Origin: UM-FILTER-38-24 sp041663205 | Lineage (GTDB): Bacteria > Patescibacteriota > Gracilibacteria > UBA1369 > LOWO2-01-FULL-3 | Length of the DNA: 8,584 nt | Assembly (NCBI GenBank): GCA_041663205.1 | Contig: JBAZQZ010000036.1 | Coordinates: 1-8,584 of the forward strand | Direction of reading: 5' to 3' | Shown here: piece after piece, positions 1 through 6,830 of the stretch | How the letters are laid out: each line of letters begins with the position of its first letter | Position numbering within the stretch: the first letter of the stretch is position 1 | Translations under genes and position numbers: made by a program | The notes under the pieces: generated by a model | Told to the model about the DNA's origin: nothing | The model's input: only the letters and a program-made list of their open reading frames with translations | Database searches by the model: none

Positions 1-2195
1 TCGTCATACTCAGGCCACTCGCAATCAACAACACTGAATTTTCCTCCCAAAACTTCAAAACATTCCTCGGCAAGATGCGGAGCGATAGGCGCGATCAATT
101 GCGTCAAAACTTTTTTTGCCCCGGCGTCGATTCCGTTTTTGACTGCAAAATTCAAGAATTCCATGAATGCGGAAACGGCTGTATTAAAATGAAAAATCTC
201 GATGTCCGCGCCGACTTTTTTGATAAGTTTATGCAAATTTTTCTTCAACAAATCTTTGTCCAAAACTTCCTCCGTCCCTTCATTTATCAAACTCCAAAAT
301 CGCTCAACAAACCTGGCGATACCGGTGATTCCCTTGTCATTCCAGTCTCCGCCATCCGTGAAAGGGCCCATAAACATCAAGTACATCCTGAAAACATCAC
401 TTCCGTACTTCTCGACAAAATCATCCGGACCCACGACATTTCCTTTCGATTTGCTCATCTTCGCGCCATCCTTGGTAATCATTCCCTGATGCACAAGCCT
501 TTTAAAAGGCTCCTTGAACGGCACAAGCCCCAAGTCATGTAAAACCATATTTATAAATCTCGCATACAGCAAATGCATGCAAGCATGCTCTGGCCCACCG
601 ACATACATGTCTACCGGAAGCCATTTTTTGATGGTCGCCTTATCAAACGCCTTATCATCCAAATCATTGCAAGGATATCTCAAATAATACCAACTGCTAC
701 AAACAAAAGTATCCATCGTGTCGACCTCGCGTGTTGCAGATCCTCCGCATTTCGGACATTTACAATTTTTGAACCCCGCATGTTTTTCAAGAGGGGATTT
801 CCCGTCGCCACTCGGAGTAAAATCCGCATCGTCGGGAAGCACGACAGGCAAATCTTTTTCCGGCACCAAAACTTCTCCGCATTTATCGCAGTAAATCACG
901 GGAATCGGCGCGCCCCAATATCTTTGTCTCGACAAAAGCCAATCGCGTAATTTGAAATTCACCGTCTTCTGCCCAAACCCTTTGCCCTCGATGAAGTCCA
1001 TGATTTTTGGCAGAGCCTCGCGATTATTCATCCCGCTAAATTCTCCGGAATTAAATAAAATTCCATCTTCGACATAAGCCCCCTCAAAATCTTTAGGATC
1101 AATCGGATTTCCATCTTCAGAAATCACAAACTTAAGCGGAATATTATGTTTTCTCGCAAATTCAAAATCACGCTGATCATGCGCATCCGCCATCACGACG
1201 CCGGTCCCGTACATCAAAACAAAACTAGCCATATAAACCGGAATTTTTTCTCCATTAACAGGATTTATCACGTACTTCCCGAGGAAACATCCGAGTTTGT
1301 CTTTTCCGCTGACCGAAGCTCTTTCTATCAATGTTTGTTTGTTGATTTGCTCGCGCATTTCACGAACTTCTTTTTCGTATTTTGTCCCGCGAACAAGATC
1401 GTCCACGAGCGGATGTTCCGGCGCAATCACGACAAAAGTCACACTATGAATCGTATCCGCGCGTGTCGTATAACAAGTCAAAACATCACTTCCGTCCTCC
1501 AGCGGAAAATTTATATTGCATCCGTAACTTTTTCCAATCCAATCTTTCTGCATCAAAATCGTCTTTTCCGGCCAGTCCAAGCCTTCATAATCCAAAAGTT
1601 TATCTCCATAATCACTTATTTTGAAAAACCACTGACTCAAATCTTTTTTTGTAACCTCGCTTTTACATCTGTCGCAAGCCCCGTCCTTCACTTGCTCGTT
1701 CGCGAGCACCGTTTGGCACGAAGGACACCAATTCACAGGCGCATTTTTCTTGTAAGCCAAGCCATTTTCGTAAAGTTTACAAAAAATCCACTGCGTCCAT
1801 TTATAATATTCCGGCAAAGAAGTAACGACTTTCTTATCCCAGTCCCACATAGCTCCCATTTCAGTCAGCTGTGTGATCATTTTTTCAATATTTTTCGCGA
1901 TAGAGATCTTTGGATGCACTCCCGTCTTAATCGCATAATTCTCAGCGGGAAGCCCAAAACTATCAAATCCCATCGGTTGCAGAACATTAAAACCTTTCAT
2001 TCTCATGTATCTTCCATAGCTATCCACAGGCGAAAAATTGTACCAATGTCCTATGTGAAGTTTGTCTCCGGACGGATATGGGAACATCGTAAGATTATAA
2101 AACTTCGGTTTCTTCGATTTCAGATTCGTGTTGAAAAGTTCGCTTTCTTTCCATTTTTTCTGCCATTTTTGCTCAATTTCCCGTGCTTTATACAT
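1..2195 (-). CDS. leuS: Leucyl-tRNA synthetase (LeuRS), partial at the 3' end
   Basis: This class Ia synthetase charges tRNA-Leu with leucine in the cytoplasm. The frame is open from ATG 2195 to the window edge: 731 codons with no stop. Bacterial LeuRS is usually about 800-870 residues, so only the C-terminal part is missing. Visible in order: HIGH signature at residues 47-50 after FPYPSG; a Cys4 zinc site (C157, C160, C174, C177); the CP1 editing domain at about 222-415, with TTRADT (243-248) and HDQRD (339-343); a second Cys-rich zinc insert (C436, C439, C480, C483); the GGPEHACMHLLYARF block near 533-547; KMSKS at 579-583; and the start of the anticodon-binding helical domain. No Shine-Dalgarno motif precedes the ATG; the leader is A/T only. 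The PAS gene lies 66 bp upstream on the same strand. The editing loop looks one residue shorter than the usual bacterial form. The identity is near certain. Confidence 0.98.
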   Translation of the reverse strand, partial: MYKAREIEQKWQKKWKESELFNTNLKSKKPKFYNLTMFPYPSGDKLHIGHWYNFSPVDSYGRYMRMKGFNVLQPMGFDSFGLPAENYAIKTGVHPKISIAKNIEKMITQLTEMGAMWDWDKKVVTSLPEYYKWTQWIFCKLYENGLAYKKNAPVNWCPSCQTVLANEQVKDGACDRCKSEVTKKDLSQWFFKISDYGDKLLDYEGLDWPEKTILMQKDWIGKSYGCNINFPLEDGSDVLTCYTTRADTIHSVTFVVIAPEHPLVDDLVRGTKYEKEVREMREQINKQTLIERASVSGKDKLGCFLGKYVINPVNGEKIPVYMASFVLMYGTGVVMADAHDQRDFEFARKHNIPLKFVISEDGNPIDPKDFEGAYVEDGILFNSGEFSGMNNREALPKIMDFIEGKGFGQKTVNFKLRDWLLSRQRYWGAPIPVIYCDKCGEVLVPEKDLPVVLPDDADFTPSGDGKSPLEKHAGFKNCKCPKCGGSATREVDTMDTFVCSSWYYLRYPCNDLDDKAFDKATIKKWLPVDMYVGGPEHACMHLLYARFINMVLHDLGLVPFKEPFKRLVHQGMITKDGAKMSKSKGNVVGPDDFVEKYGSDVFRMYLMFMGPFTDGGDWNDKGITGIARFVERFWSLINEGTEEVLDKDLLKKNLHKLIKKVGADIEIFHFNTAVSAFMEFLNFAVKNGIDAGAKKVLTQLIAPIAPHLAEECFEVLGGKFSVVDCEWPEYD

Positions 2196-2208
2196 AAAAT
2201 TTATATTT

Positions 2209-2237
2209 AAAAAACTCGAGCAAAATTCTACTCGAAT
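2209..2237 (-). terminator. Weak hairpin plus T-run between the PAS gene and leuS
   Basis: On the minus strand TTCGAG (2236-2231) can pair with CTCGAG (2220-2215), giving six pairs with one G-T wobble, extendable by one A-T pair. The loop is 10 nt and is followed by six T (2214-2209). This resembles a weak intrinsic terminator or attenuator after the PAS gene, ending 13 bp before the leuS start. The stem is short and the region is A/T-rich, so chance is possible. Partial read-through into leuS would be expected. Confidence 0.3.
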
Positions 2238-2261
2238 ATCCATACGCAATCAAGAAAAAGC

Positions 2262-2927
2262 CTAGCCCAGCTTATTCACCATAAGTTTTAGCTCGACTTG
2301 GTCCTTTATTTCCTTGAAATTCGGATAAATATTTTCAATCCAGTCCGAACCTTTATTTTCCTGAGAGTCCTCGGGAGTATTAGTTTTTTCTTTATTCATG
2401 TCGTTCACTTTGTCCGTAATATCTTTCGCAAACAAAGAAACCGCAAAAACCTTCCCCTCGCTGAGCAAAGGCTTCGCGTCAAACAAAACTATGATTTCAT
2501 TTTTGCCTTTAAGAAGTCTGTATGGCCCCATTCCGTCGATTTTTTCGCCGGTTTGCAAAAGTTTTCCGTGAGTCGAAACGAATCCCGAAAGATCTTTCGA
2601 ATTGATAAAATCGAAAAACAAAACCCCATTCAATTTTTCACATTTTACCGCAAGTATCTCGCAAAATTTCTCATTCGCATATTCAATTTTTCCCTCCGCG
2701 TTAATAACAATTACAGAATCTTTTGTTTCGCCGATAATCTTCTCGAAATCCACTTTTTCTTCGACTTTAGCCTCTGTCCCTGCCTCATGCGCGCCCATAA
2801 CATTAGCCTCTCCTCCGTGCCCGATATCGCCACTGTTTTTCAAGAACAAAGCCATCATTGCGAATGACACAACGAACAGTCCAAAAGCAGAAAACGCTAT
2901 TTTTTTATTCTGTGACAGATGAGTCAT
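2262..2927 (-). CDS. Membrane-anchored single-PAS-domain protein
   Basis: This 221-residue protein begins with a short polar segment and one hydrophobic helix (about residues 10-29), which acts as a signal anchor or uncleaved signal. A Gly/Ala/Glu-rich linker follows (30-58), then one PAS-like domain at about 60-175. The domain opens with an FEKIIGETKDSVIVINAEGKI-like strand/turn and the typical 'YANEKFCEIL' helix, and ends at the usual 'AKDITDKV' exit. The C-terminal 45 residues are charged, with no histidine-kinase, GGDEF, EAL or chemoreceptor output domain. PAS folds bind small ligands or mediate protein contacts; the ligand here is unknown. It could be a sensor working through a separate partner or a structural envelope protein. 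It has its own near-consensus promoter upstream and may be co-transcribed with leuS 66 bp downstream. The PAS assignment rests on sequence pattern only. No Shine-Dalgarno motif is visible. Confidence 0.85.
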   Translation of the reverse strand: MTHLSQNKKIAFSAFGLFVVSFAMMALFLKNSGDIGHGGEANVMGAHEAGTEAKVEEKVDFEKIIGETKDSVIVINAEGKIEYANEKFCEILAVKCEKLNGVLFFDFINSKDLSGFVSTHGKLLQTGEKIDGMGPYRLLKGKNEIIVLFDAKPLLSEGKVFAVSLFAKDITDKVNDMNKEKTNTPEDSQENKGSDWIENIYPNFKEIKDQVELKLMVNKLG

Positions 2928-2958
2928 TTATAATGTTTATTTTTATTTATACACACCT

Positions 2959-2987
2959 ATTATACAACAAAAAAGAGAAAGCGTCAA
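2959..2987 (-). promoter_or_regulatory. Sigma70-type promoter for the PAS-protein gene
   Basis: On the minus strand TTGACG (2987-2982) is separated by exactly 17 bp from a perfect TATAAT (2964-2959). The expected transcript start is near 2952, giving a leader of about 25 nt before ATG 2927. A run of eight G on the minus strand ends one base upstream of the -35 box. Match and spacing are as good as those of the RhuM-gene promoter at 6878-6906. Confidence 0.8.
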
Positions 2988-2988
2988 T

Positions 2989-3036
2989 CCCCCCCCAAAA
3001 AACTACCCCCGCAACGCAAACCCCGACTTTCACCCC
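2989..3036 (-). other. Four G-runs on the minus strand (possible long-loop G-quadruplex)
   Basis: Read on the minus strand, G-runs of 4, 4, 5 and 8 occur at 3036-3033, 3024-3021, 3010-3006 and 2996-2989. The spacers are 8, 10 and 9 nt, and the last one contains T6. The block covers the final codons and stop of the membrane-protein gene and ends directly before the promoter of the PAS gene. The loops are longer than the usual seven-base limit for quadruplex prediction, so folding is uncertain. The G8 tract is also a candidate for slippage. Confidence 0.4.
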
Positions 3037-3977
3037 TCTACGACCTCTCTCGCAGAAACGTGTTTTTCAGAAGTCAGAGCAAGGAAAGTATAAGTCCAAA
3101 CCGTATACGAAAAAATATCGATAACTCCGTTAAGATAAGAGGCAAAAAACAGCGCGACAATCCCCACAATTCCACCGATAAGAAGTCCTGTGACCGGAAG
3201 CGTGATAGTGGCGATATAGCCTGTAATTACGATAATAAGGGCGGGAATCGCAAAAACCATTATCGCCTGGATGAAAACCCTGACACCTATAAGAAGCATC
3301 AAAATGGTAATCAAGACTGTGTGTTTCCAGCTCAAAATCACCAATTTTCCACTTGCTTTCATTGACTCAAATACTCCTTTTCCATCGATAACAATAAAAA
3401 AATCCGCGTAAGTGAAAAGAAGTGTTAACGCAAAACTTATAATGATAAAAATGAAGAAAACGGGGAGCATTAGCTTGAAAATAACAGGTCCGAGATTTCT
3501 GACGACAAAAGACATTTCTATCAACAAAGAGAAAAAAGAAAATGTTCCAATAAGCAGGTGATACTCAAACAATTGCAAAAAAGACATAATCCCGTACTTC
3601 AAACCGGTGCCGACACCGGCCTCCTGTCCATTTCGATTTCTCGCAATAACTTGCAACGAAGATGCCTTCGCAAGAGTCGGGAAAAGAAAATAAAGAACGC
3701 CAAAAATCGCCGCGATAATAATCAATGGCACGGTCCAATTAAGATGAGTTTTAATAAAATCCCACATAAAAAAAACAACCTCTTCCAGAGCACTGCCTTC
3801 ATCATCTCCAAATATATAAGATTTTTTGAAAGCGAAAATCTGATAAGCAATCAGATAAATATTTACAGTTGTGGTCAAAAGTGAAGGAATAAAGCCAAAC
3901 CAGAGGATCAGTTTCTTGTTATTTTGAGTGTAAATCCATGAATCTACTATGATTTTTTTGTAGTCCATGAAATTCAT
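3030..3977 (-). CDS. Multi-pass integral membrane protein of unknown function
   Basis: This 315-residue, strongly hydrophobic protein has roughly six to seven predicted membrane segments: about residues 23-50, 81-104, 136-158, 167-192, 219-236, 237-258 and 262-285. An acidic loop (57-67, GDDEGSALEE) and a polar loop (105-128) separate the first segments. The conserved-looking 'YADFFIVIDGKGVFESMKAS' stretch (190-209) after the fourth segment resembles a motif common in small-genome bacteria's uncharacterised membrane proteins, a feature also seen in DUF975/glycerophosphodiesterase-type membrane domains. I cannot assign a family or function. A second in-frame ATG at 3968 (Met4) is a plausible alternative start, because a TAAAAT -10-like box overlaps the first ATG. 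Neither start has a good Shine-Dalgarno motif. The gene is divergent from rpsO (84 bp apart) and 102 bp upstream of the PAS gene. It ends in TGA, so UGA is a stop here. Confidence 0.85.
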   Translation of the reverse strand: MNFMDYKKIIVDSWIYTQNNKKLILWFGFIPSLLTTTVNIYLIAYQIFAFKKSYIFGDDEGSALEEVVFFMWDFIKTHLNWTVPLIIIAAIFGVLYFLFPTLAKASSLQVIARNRNGQEAGVGTGLKYGIMSFLQLFEYHLLIGTFSFFSLLIEMSFVVRNLGPVIFKLMLPVFFIFIIISFALTLLFTYADFFIVIDGKGVFESMKASGKLVILSWKHTVLITILMLLIGVRVFIQAIMVFAIPALIIVITGYIATITLPVTGLLIGGIVGIVALFFASYLNGVIDIFSYTVWTYTFLALTSEKHVSAREVVEG

Positions 3978-4003
3978 TTTACATTAACTCTTGCCAAAAT
4001 CAA
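3976..4003 (-). promoter_or_regulatory. Candidate promoter for the membrane-protein gene
   Basis: On the minus strand TTGATT (4003-3998) and TAAAAT (3981-3976) are separated by 16 bp. The -10 box overlaps the first ATG (3977), while the second ATG (3968) begins eight bases after the box, near the expected transcript start. If real, the mRNA would be leaderless and translated from Met4. The -35 match is only moderate. Confidence 0.35.
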
Positions 4004-4019
4004 TTTTTTTGTGTAAACT
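3991..4019 (+). promoter_or_regulatory. Candidate promoter for rpsO-pnp
   Basis: TTGCCA (3991-3996) lies 17 bp before TAAACT (4014-4019), matching the sigma70 consensus at 5/6 and 4/6 positions. The predicted leader before the rpsO ATG is about 36 nt. It overlaps the opposing candidate promoter of the membrane-protein gene, so the two would compete for RNA polymerase. A/T-rich alternatives further downstream (4029-4046) cannot be excluded. Confidence 0.35.
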
Positions 4020-4061
4020 AACATCCGCTATTAATTTTATATACATTTTTACTCGAAAATC

Positions 4062-4325
4062 ATGGATAGAGCAAAGAAAAAAGTCCTCATTGGAAAATAT
4101 GGTGTACATCAAAAAGACACAGGATCGTCACGCGTACAAATCGCTGTCTTGACGGAAAGAATAAATGAACTTTCCGGGCATCTTGAGGCGCACACAAAAG
4201 ACGATCATTCAAGACGAGGTCTTATCGGACTCGTAGGGAAAAGGAGAAAACACCTGAACTATATGAGGCTCCATGATAAAGACGCTTACGACAAACTTCT
4301 AAAAGAATTGAAGTTAAGAAAATAG
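4062..4325 (+). CDS. rpsO: 30S ribosomal protein S15
   Basis: The 87-residue product has nearly the usual S15 length (about 89). S15 is a primary 16S rRNA-binding protein of the small-subunit platform and contacts the 50S subunit at an intersubunit bridge. The conserved core is clear: YGVHQKDTGSS (13-23), VQIAVLTERINELSGHLEAH (25-44), the DDHSRRGL segment (47-54) and VGKRRKHLNYMRLHD (58-72). The stretch after 'TGS' reads SR where most homologues have PE. No Shine-Dalgarno motif precedes the ATG. pnp follows after 165 bp with no good intrinsic terminator in between, so the two are probably co-transcribed, as in many bacteria. In several species S15 represses its own mRNA; I see no specific S15-binding fold in the short leader here. 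Confidence 0.98.
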   Translation: MDRAKKKVLIGKYGVHQKDTGSSRVQIAVLTERINELSGHLEAHTKDDHSRRGLIGLVGKRRKHLNYMRLHDKDAYDKLLKELKLRK

Positions 4326-4377
4326 TGTTGGGAGAAGCCAAAAATGTCCTTTAAAATTTTTAATTAAGCCCGAGTGG

Positions 4378-4429
4378 AAGCAATTTTGCTTAAGTAGCAA
4401 GCTTGAGGAAACGACAAAACTCGTTTTCT
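4378..4429 (+). promoter_or_regulatory. Tandem hairpins in the rpsO-pnp intercistronic region
   Basis: The spacer between rpsO and pnp holds three candidate stems. AAGCAA/TTGCTT (4378-4383 with 4386-4391) is nearly loop-free. CTTAAG/CTTGAG (4389-4394 with 4402-4407, one G-U pair) overlaps the first and would be an alternative to it. AGGAAACGA/TCGTTTTCT (4406-4414 with 4421-4429) is a nine-pair stem with one wobble and a CAAAAC loop. No U-run follows, so they do not look like terminators. In E. coli this region carries an RNase III-cleaved stem used in PNPase autocontrol; a comparable processing role here is inferred only. Confidence 0.4.
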
Positions 4430-4449
4430 AAATCTTGTAACTTAAGAAA

Positions 4450-4498
4450 GGTTCCGTTTGGGTCAAATTTACTTCCATAACCCAAAAAAAATGGAACC
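4450..4498 (+). promoter_or_regulatory. Nested hairpin around the pnp start codon
   Basis: GGTTCC (4450-4455) pairs perfectly with GGAACC (4493-4498), and inside it TTTGGGT (4457-4463) pairs perfectly with ACCCAAA (4480-4486). This gives two collinear stems of six and seven pairs with a 16-nt apical loop. The pnp ATG (4491-4493) falls at the 3' side of the internal loop, with its G in the outer stem. With no Shine-Dalgarno motif, the structure could control access to the start codon and might be a PNPase autoregulation element. The pairing is read from the sequence; the function is inferred. Confidence 0.5.
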
Positions 4499-6677
4499 AA
4501 AAACAAGTACTATGACTCTCGCGGGGAGAGAATTTAAGATCACGAATTCCCCGATTTCGTCGTATGCGAACGGATGCGCGATCGTTTCTCTTGGCGACAC
4601 GGTCATCATGGCAAACGCTTTGATGAACGAAAAAGGTCTTGAGGGAGCGGATTTTTTCCCGATGACAGTAGATTACGAAGAAAATATGTATGCGGCCGGA
4701 AAAATCAAAGGCAGCAGATTTATAAAACGCGAAGGAAGGCCGTCTGAGAATGCGATTTTGATTTCGCGCATGATAGACAGACCTGTCCGTCCGCTTTTTC
4801 CAAAGGGAACAACAAACGAAGTACAGCTCATTTGTACGGCTCTTTCAGCCGACCTTGAAATAGACCCCGCCACAACTGCAATGAACGCCGCTTCGGTGGC
4901 GCTTTTGATGAGCGGCGCGCCATTCGAAGGGCCTATCGGTGCGGTCAGAGTCGGATACAAAGACGGAAAAATTATCATCAATCCTACATACACAGAATGT
5001 GAAGAAGGCCAAATGAATTTGATCGTCGCGGGAACGCTTGATGCCATCACGATGGTTGAAGCCGGAATGAAAGAAGTGACGGAAGAAGTTGTCCTGGAAG
5101 CGCTTACAGAAGCCCACAAATACATTAAAGAAATCTGCCAATTCCAATTGGATTACGTAAAAGGATTTGAAATCACAAAGATCGAACCCGTTTTACATGT
5201 CGTAAACGAGGAACTGAGCGCAAAAATCGCCACAATGATTTCCGCGGACGAACTAAACGCAATCGAAGGAAAAACAAAAAAAGAGGTGAAAGCAAAGATC
5301 CACGCGCTTGAAGACAAACTTTTCAAAAATTTTGCAAAAGAAATAGAAGAAGAGGTCTACACACAAAAAGAAATCGCGGAAATCCTCAACAAAATGATGG
5401 AAAAGAATATGAGAAAAAATATTCTTGAAAAAGAAACGCGGCTGGATGGCAGAAAACTCACGGATGTTCGCCCGATAAATATTGTTTTGGACGTTTTACC
5501 AAGAACTCACGGATCGGCAATTTTTCAAAGAGGAGAAACGACAGCACTCACAATTACAACGCTCGGAGGGCCTACAGATGCGCAAATCATAGACACGATG
5601 GACAAAGACAAAGTGAAGAGATACATGCATCATTATCATTTTCCGTCCTACGCAACCGGAGAAATCAAACGTTTGAGCGGACCGAACAGACGCGAAATCG
5701 GACACGGAGATTTGGCTGAAAGAGCGCTAATCCCTGTACTTCCGGAAAAAGAAAATTTTCCATACACAATGTGGTTGGTATCAGAAATTATAAAATGTAA
5801 CGGGTCAAGCTCAATGGCTTCCGTCTGCGGGTCTACGCTTTCATTGATGTGCGCCGGAGTACCGATCAAAAAACCTGTTGCGGCGATTGCGATGGGACTT
5901 GTTTCCGACAAAGAAACAGGTGCTTACAAAATTTTAAGCGACATTCAAGGGATGGAAGATTTCGCCGGAGACATGGACTTCAAAGTCGCCGGAACACCGG
6001 ACGGGATCACGGCTCTTCAAATGGACATCAAAATAAAAGGACTTCAAATTGAATTACTTAGAAAAGCGCTTGCACAAGCCAAAGAAGGTCGTGATTTTAT
6101 TATGAAAAAAATGCTCGAAGCATTGCCGGAATCAAGAAAAGCGCTTTCAAAATACGCGCCTCTGATTATGACCGTAAAAGTTGATCCGGATATGATCAGA
6201 ATCATCATCGGAAAAGGTGGCGAAACAATCCAAAGAATTACCGCAGAATGCGAAGTTGAAATGGATATCAGCGATGAAGGAATTGTCACAATCACGGCTC
6301 CGGACCAAGAAAAGGGAAACAAAGCCTTGGATTGGGTTGCAAAACTTACATACATTCCAAAAGTCGGCGACACATTCGAAGGAAAAGTCACAAGAATCAT
6401 GGAATTCGGCGCATTCGTGGAATTCGTCCCGGGAAAAGAAGGCTTGGTTCACATCTCGGAACTTGACGTAAAAAGAGTAAATAAAGTCGAAGACGTAGTG
6501 AAATTAGGGGATAGCGTAAAAGTAAAATTGATGCAAATTGACGACCAAGGCAGATACAATTTTTCCAGAAAAGCACTTTTGACAGGCGGCACAGTCACTC
6601 AGTCAAATGGTGGAAACGGAATCGATGATGAGCTTGTAGAAGGCACACAATCTGTTAGGAGAGTAGGAAAGAGATAA
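4491..6677 (+). CDS. pnp: Polyribonucleotide nucleotidyltransferase (PNPase)
   Basis: PNPase is the trimeric phosphorolytic 3'-to-5' exoribonuclease of mRNA turnover, releasing nucleoside diphosphates and able to add tails in reverse. From ATG 4491 the protein has 728 residues, close to the family norm. Domains: first RNase PH core (about 10-225), with FIKREGRPSE at 77-86 where E. coli has the FFRR loop; helical linker (about 240-310); second RNase PH core (about 318-545), with the RREIGHGDLAER segment (400-411) and catalytic residues D490, D496 and K498 in the SDIQGMED...GDMDFK stretch; KH domain with GKGG at 574-577; S1 RNA-binding domain (about 626-695); short polar tail. An in-frame TTG at 4458 would add 11 residues, but they do not look like a PNPase N-terminus and they lie in the leader hairpin, so I chose the ATG. 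It follows rpsO by 165 bp and ends before a strong hairpin. Confidence 0.98.
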   Translation: MEPKTSTMTLAGREFKITNSPISSYANGCAIVSLGDTVIMANALMNEKGLEGADFFPMTVDYEENMYAAGKIKGSRFIKREGRPSENAILISRMIDRPVRPLFPKGTTNEVQLICTALSADLEIDPATTAMNAASVALLMSGAPFEGPIGAVRVGYKDGKIIINPTYTECEEGQMNLIVAGTLDAITMVEAGMKEVTEEVVLEALTEAHKYIKEICQFQLDYVKGFEITKIEPVLHVVNEELSAKIATMISADELNAIEGKTKKEVKAKIHALEDKLFKNFAKEIEEEVYTQKEIAEILNKMMEKNMRKNILEKETRLDGRKLTDVRPINIVLDVLPRTHGSAIFQRGETTALTITTLGGPTDAQIIDTMDKDKVKRYMHHYHFPSYATGEIKRLSGPNRREIGHGDLAERALIPVLPEKENFPYTMWLVSEIIKCNGSSSMASVCGSTLSLMCAGVPIKKPVAAIAMGLVSDKETGAYKILSDIQGMEDFAGDMDFKVAGTPDGITALQMDIKIKGLQIELLRKALAQAKEGRDFIMKKMLEALPESRKALSKYAPLIMTVKVDPDMIRIIIGKGGETIQRITAECEVEMDISDEGIVTITAPDQEKGNKALDWVAKLTYIPKVGDTFEGKVTRIMEFGAFVEFVPGKEGLVHISELDVKRVNKVEDVVKLGDSVKVKLMQIDDQGRYNFSRKALLTGGTVTQSNGGNGIDDELVEGTQSVRRVGKR

Positions 6678-6683
6678 AAAAAG

Positions 6684-6712
6684 TTGACCCGCGGGGGAAT
6701 GATAATTATTAT
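6684..6712 (+). promoter_or_regulatory. Promoter for tRNA-Gly embedded in the pnp terminator
   Basis: TTGACC (6684-6689) and TATTAT (6707-6712) are spaced by 17 bp. Each box matches the sigma70 consensus at five of six positions. Transcription would start near 6719, leaving a 5' leader of about 28 nt to be removed by RNase P. The spacer and -10 box lie within the hairpin that follows pnp, so the same DNA probably serves as terminator and promoter. Confidence 0.6.
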
Positions 6713-6720
6713 TCTCCCGC
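6691..6720 (+). terminator. Strong hairpin after pnp, probable terminator
   Basis: Thirteen pairs form between 6691-6703 and 6708-6720: a GC-rich base (GCGGG with CCCGC), two G-U pairs and an A/U-rich upper stem with an AATT loop. It begins 13 bp after the pnp stop. The downstream tract is only ACC followed by TTTT, so release may be imperfect; the hairpin could also protect the pnp mRNA 3' end. Confidence 0.65.
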
Positions 6721-6746
6721 ACCTTTTAAAATACATTTAGACGCGC

Positions 6747-6821
6747 GCGGGTATGGTATAATGGCTATTACGCGACCTTGCCAAGGTCGAAACACGAGTT
6801 CGATTCTCGTTACCCGCTCCA
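6747..6821 (+). tRNA. tRNA-Gly (anticodon GCC), CCA encoded
   Basis: This 75-nt gene folds as a cloverleaf. The acceptor GCGGGTA (6747-6753) pairs with TACCCGC (6811-6817), followed by discriminator T and an encoded CCA (6819-6821). The anticodon stem CGACC/GGTCG (6773-6777, 6785-6789) encloses TTGCCAA with anticodon GCC at 6780-6782, reading GGC and GGU. The T-arm ACGAG-TTCGATT-CTCGT spans 6794-6810. The D-arm is short (three Watson-Crick pairs) but keeps GG at 6763-6764. The sequence resembles bacterial glycine tRNAs closely. It sits alone between pnp and accessory DNA with its own promoter and terminator. Confidence 0.97.
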
Positions 6822-6830
6822 GAATATCCT

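Noticed and set aside
75..950. Plus-strand open frames at the left edge
   Set aside because: They lie opposite the leuS catalytic core, including KMSKS at 461-447, and have no recognisable protein features.
1146..2210. Long plus-strand open frame (354 codons) opposite leuS
   Set aside because: The minus strand here encodes an unmistakable LeuRS with HIGH, zinc and editing motifs; the plus-strand translation is rich in His, Phe and Arg with no domain pattern, as expected for an antisense shadow.
2196..2261. T-box or other riboswitch upstream of leuS
   Set aside because: The gap to the PAS gene is only 66 bp, with no T-box consensus and only a short hairpin.
3030..3032. Alternative genetic code with UGA as glycine
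   Set aside because: No in-frame TGA is found in the LeuRS, S15, PNPase or transposase frames, and TGA ends the membrane-protein gene at a sensible length.
4458..4490. TTG start giving PNPase 11 extra residues
   Set aside because: The extra residues do not resemble a PNPase N-terminus, the TTG lies in a hairpin stem, and ATG 4491 gives the usual length.
4673..6452. Several minus-strand frames of 69-150 codons opposite pnp
   Set aside because: They are Ser- and Phe-rich complements of a well-conserved PNPase and have no promoter or domain evidence.
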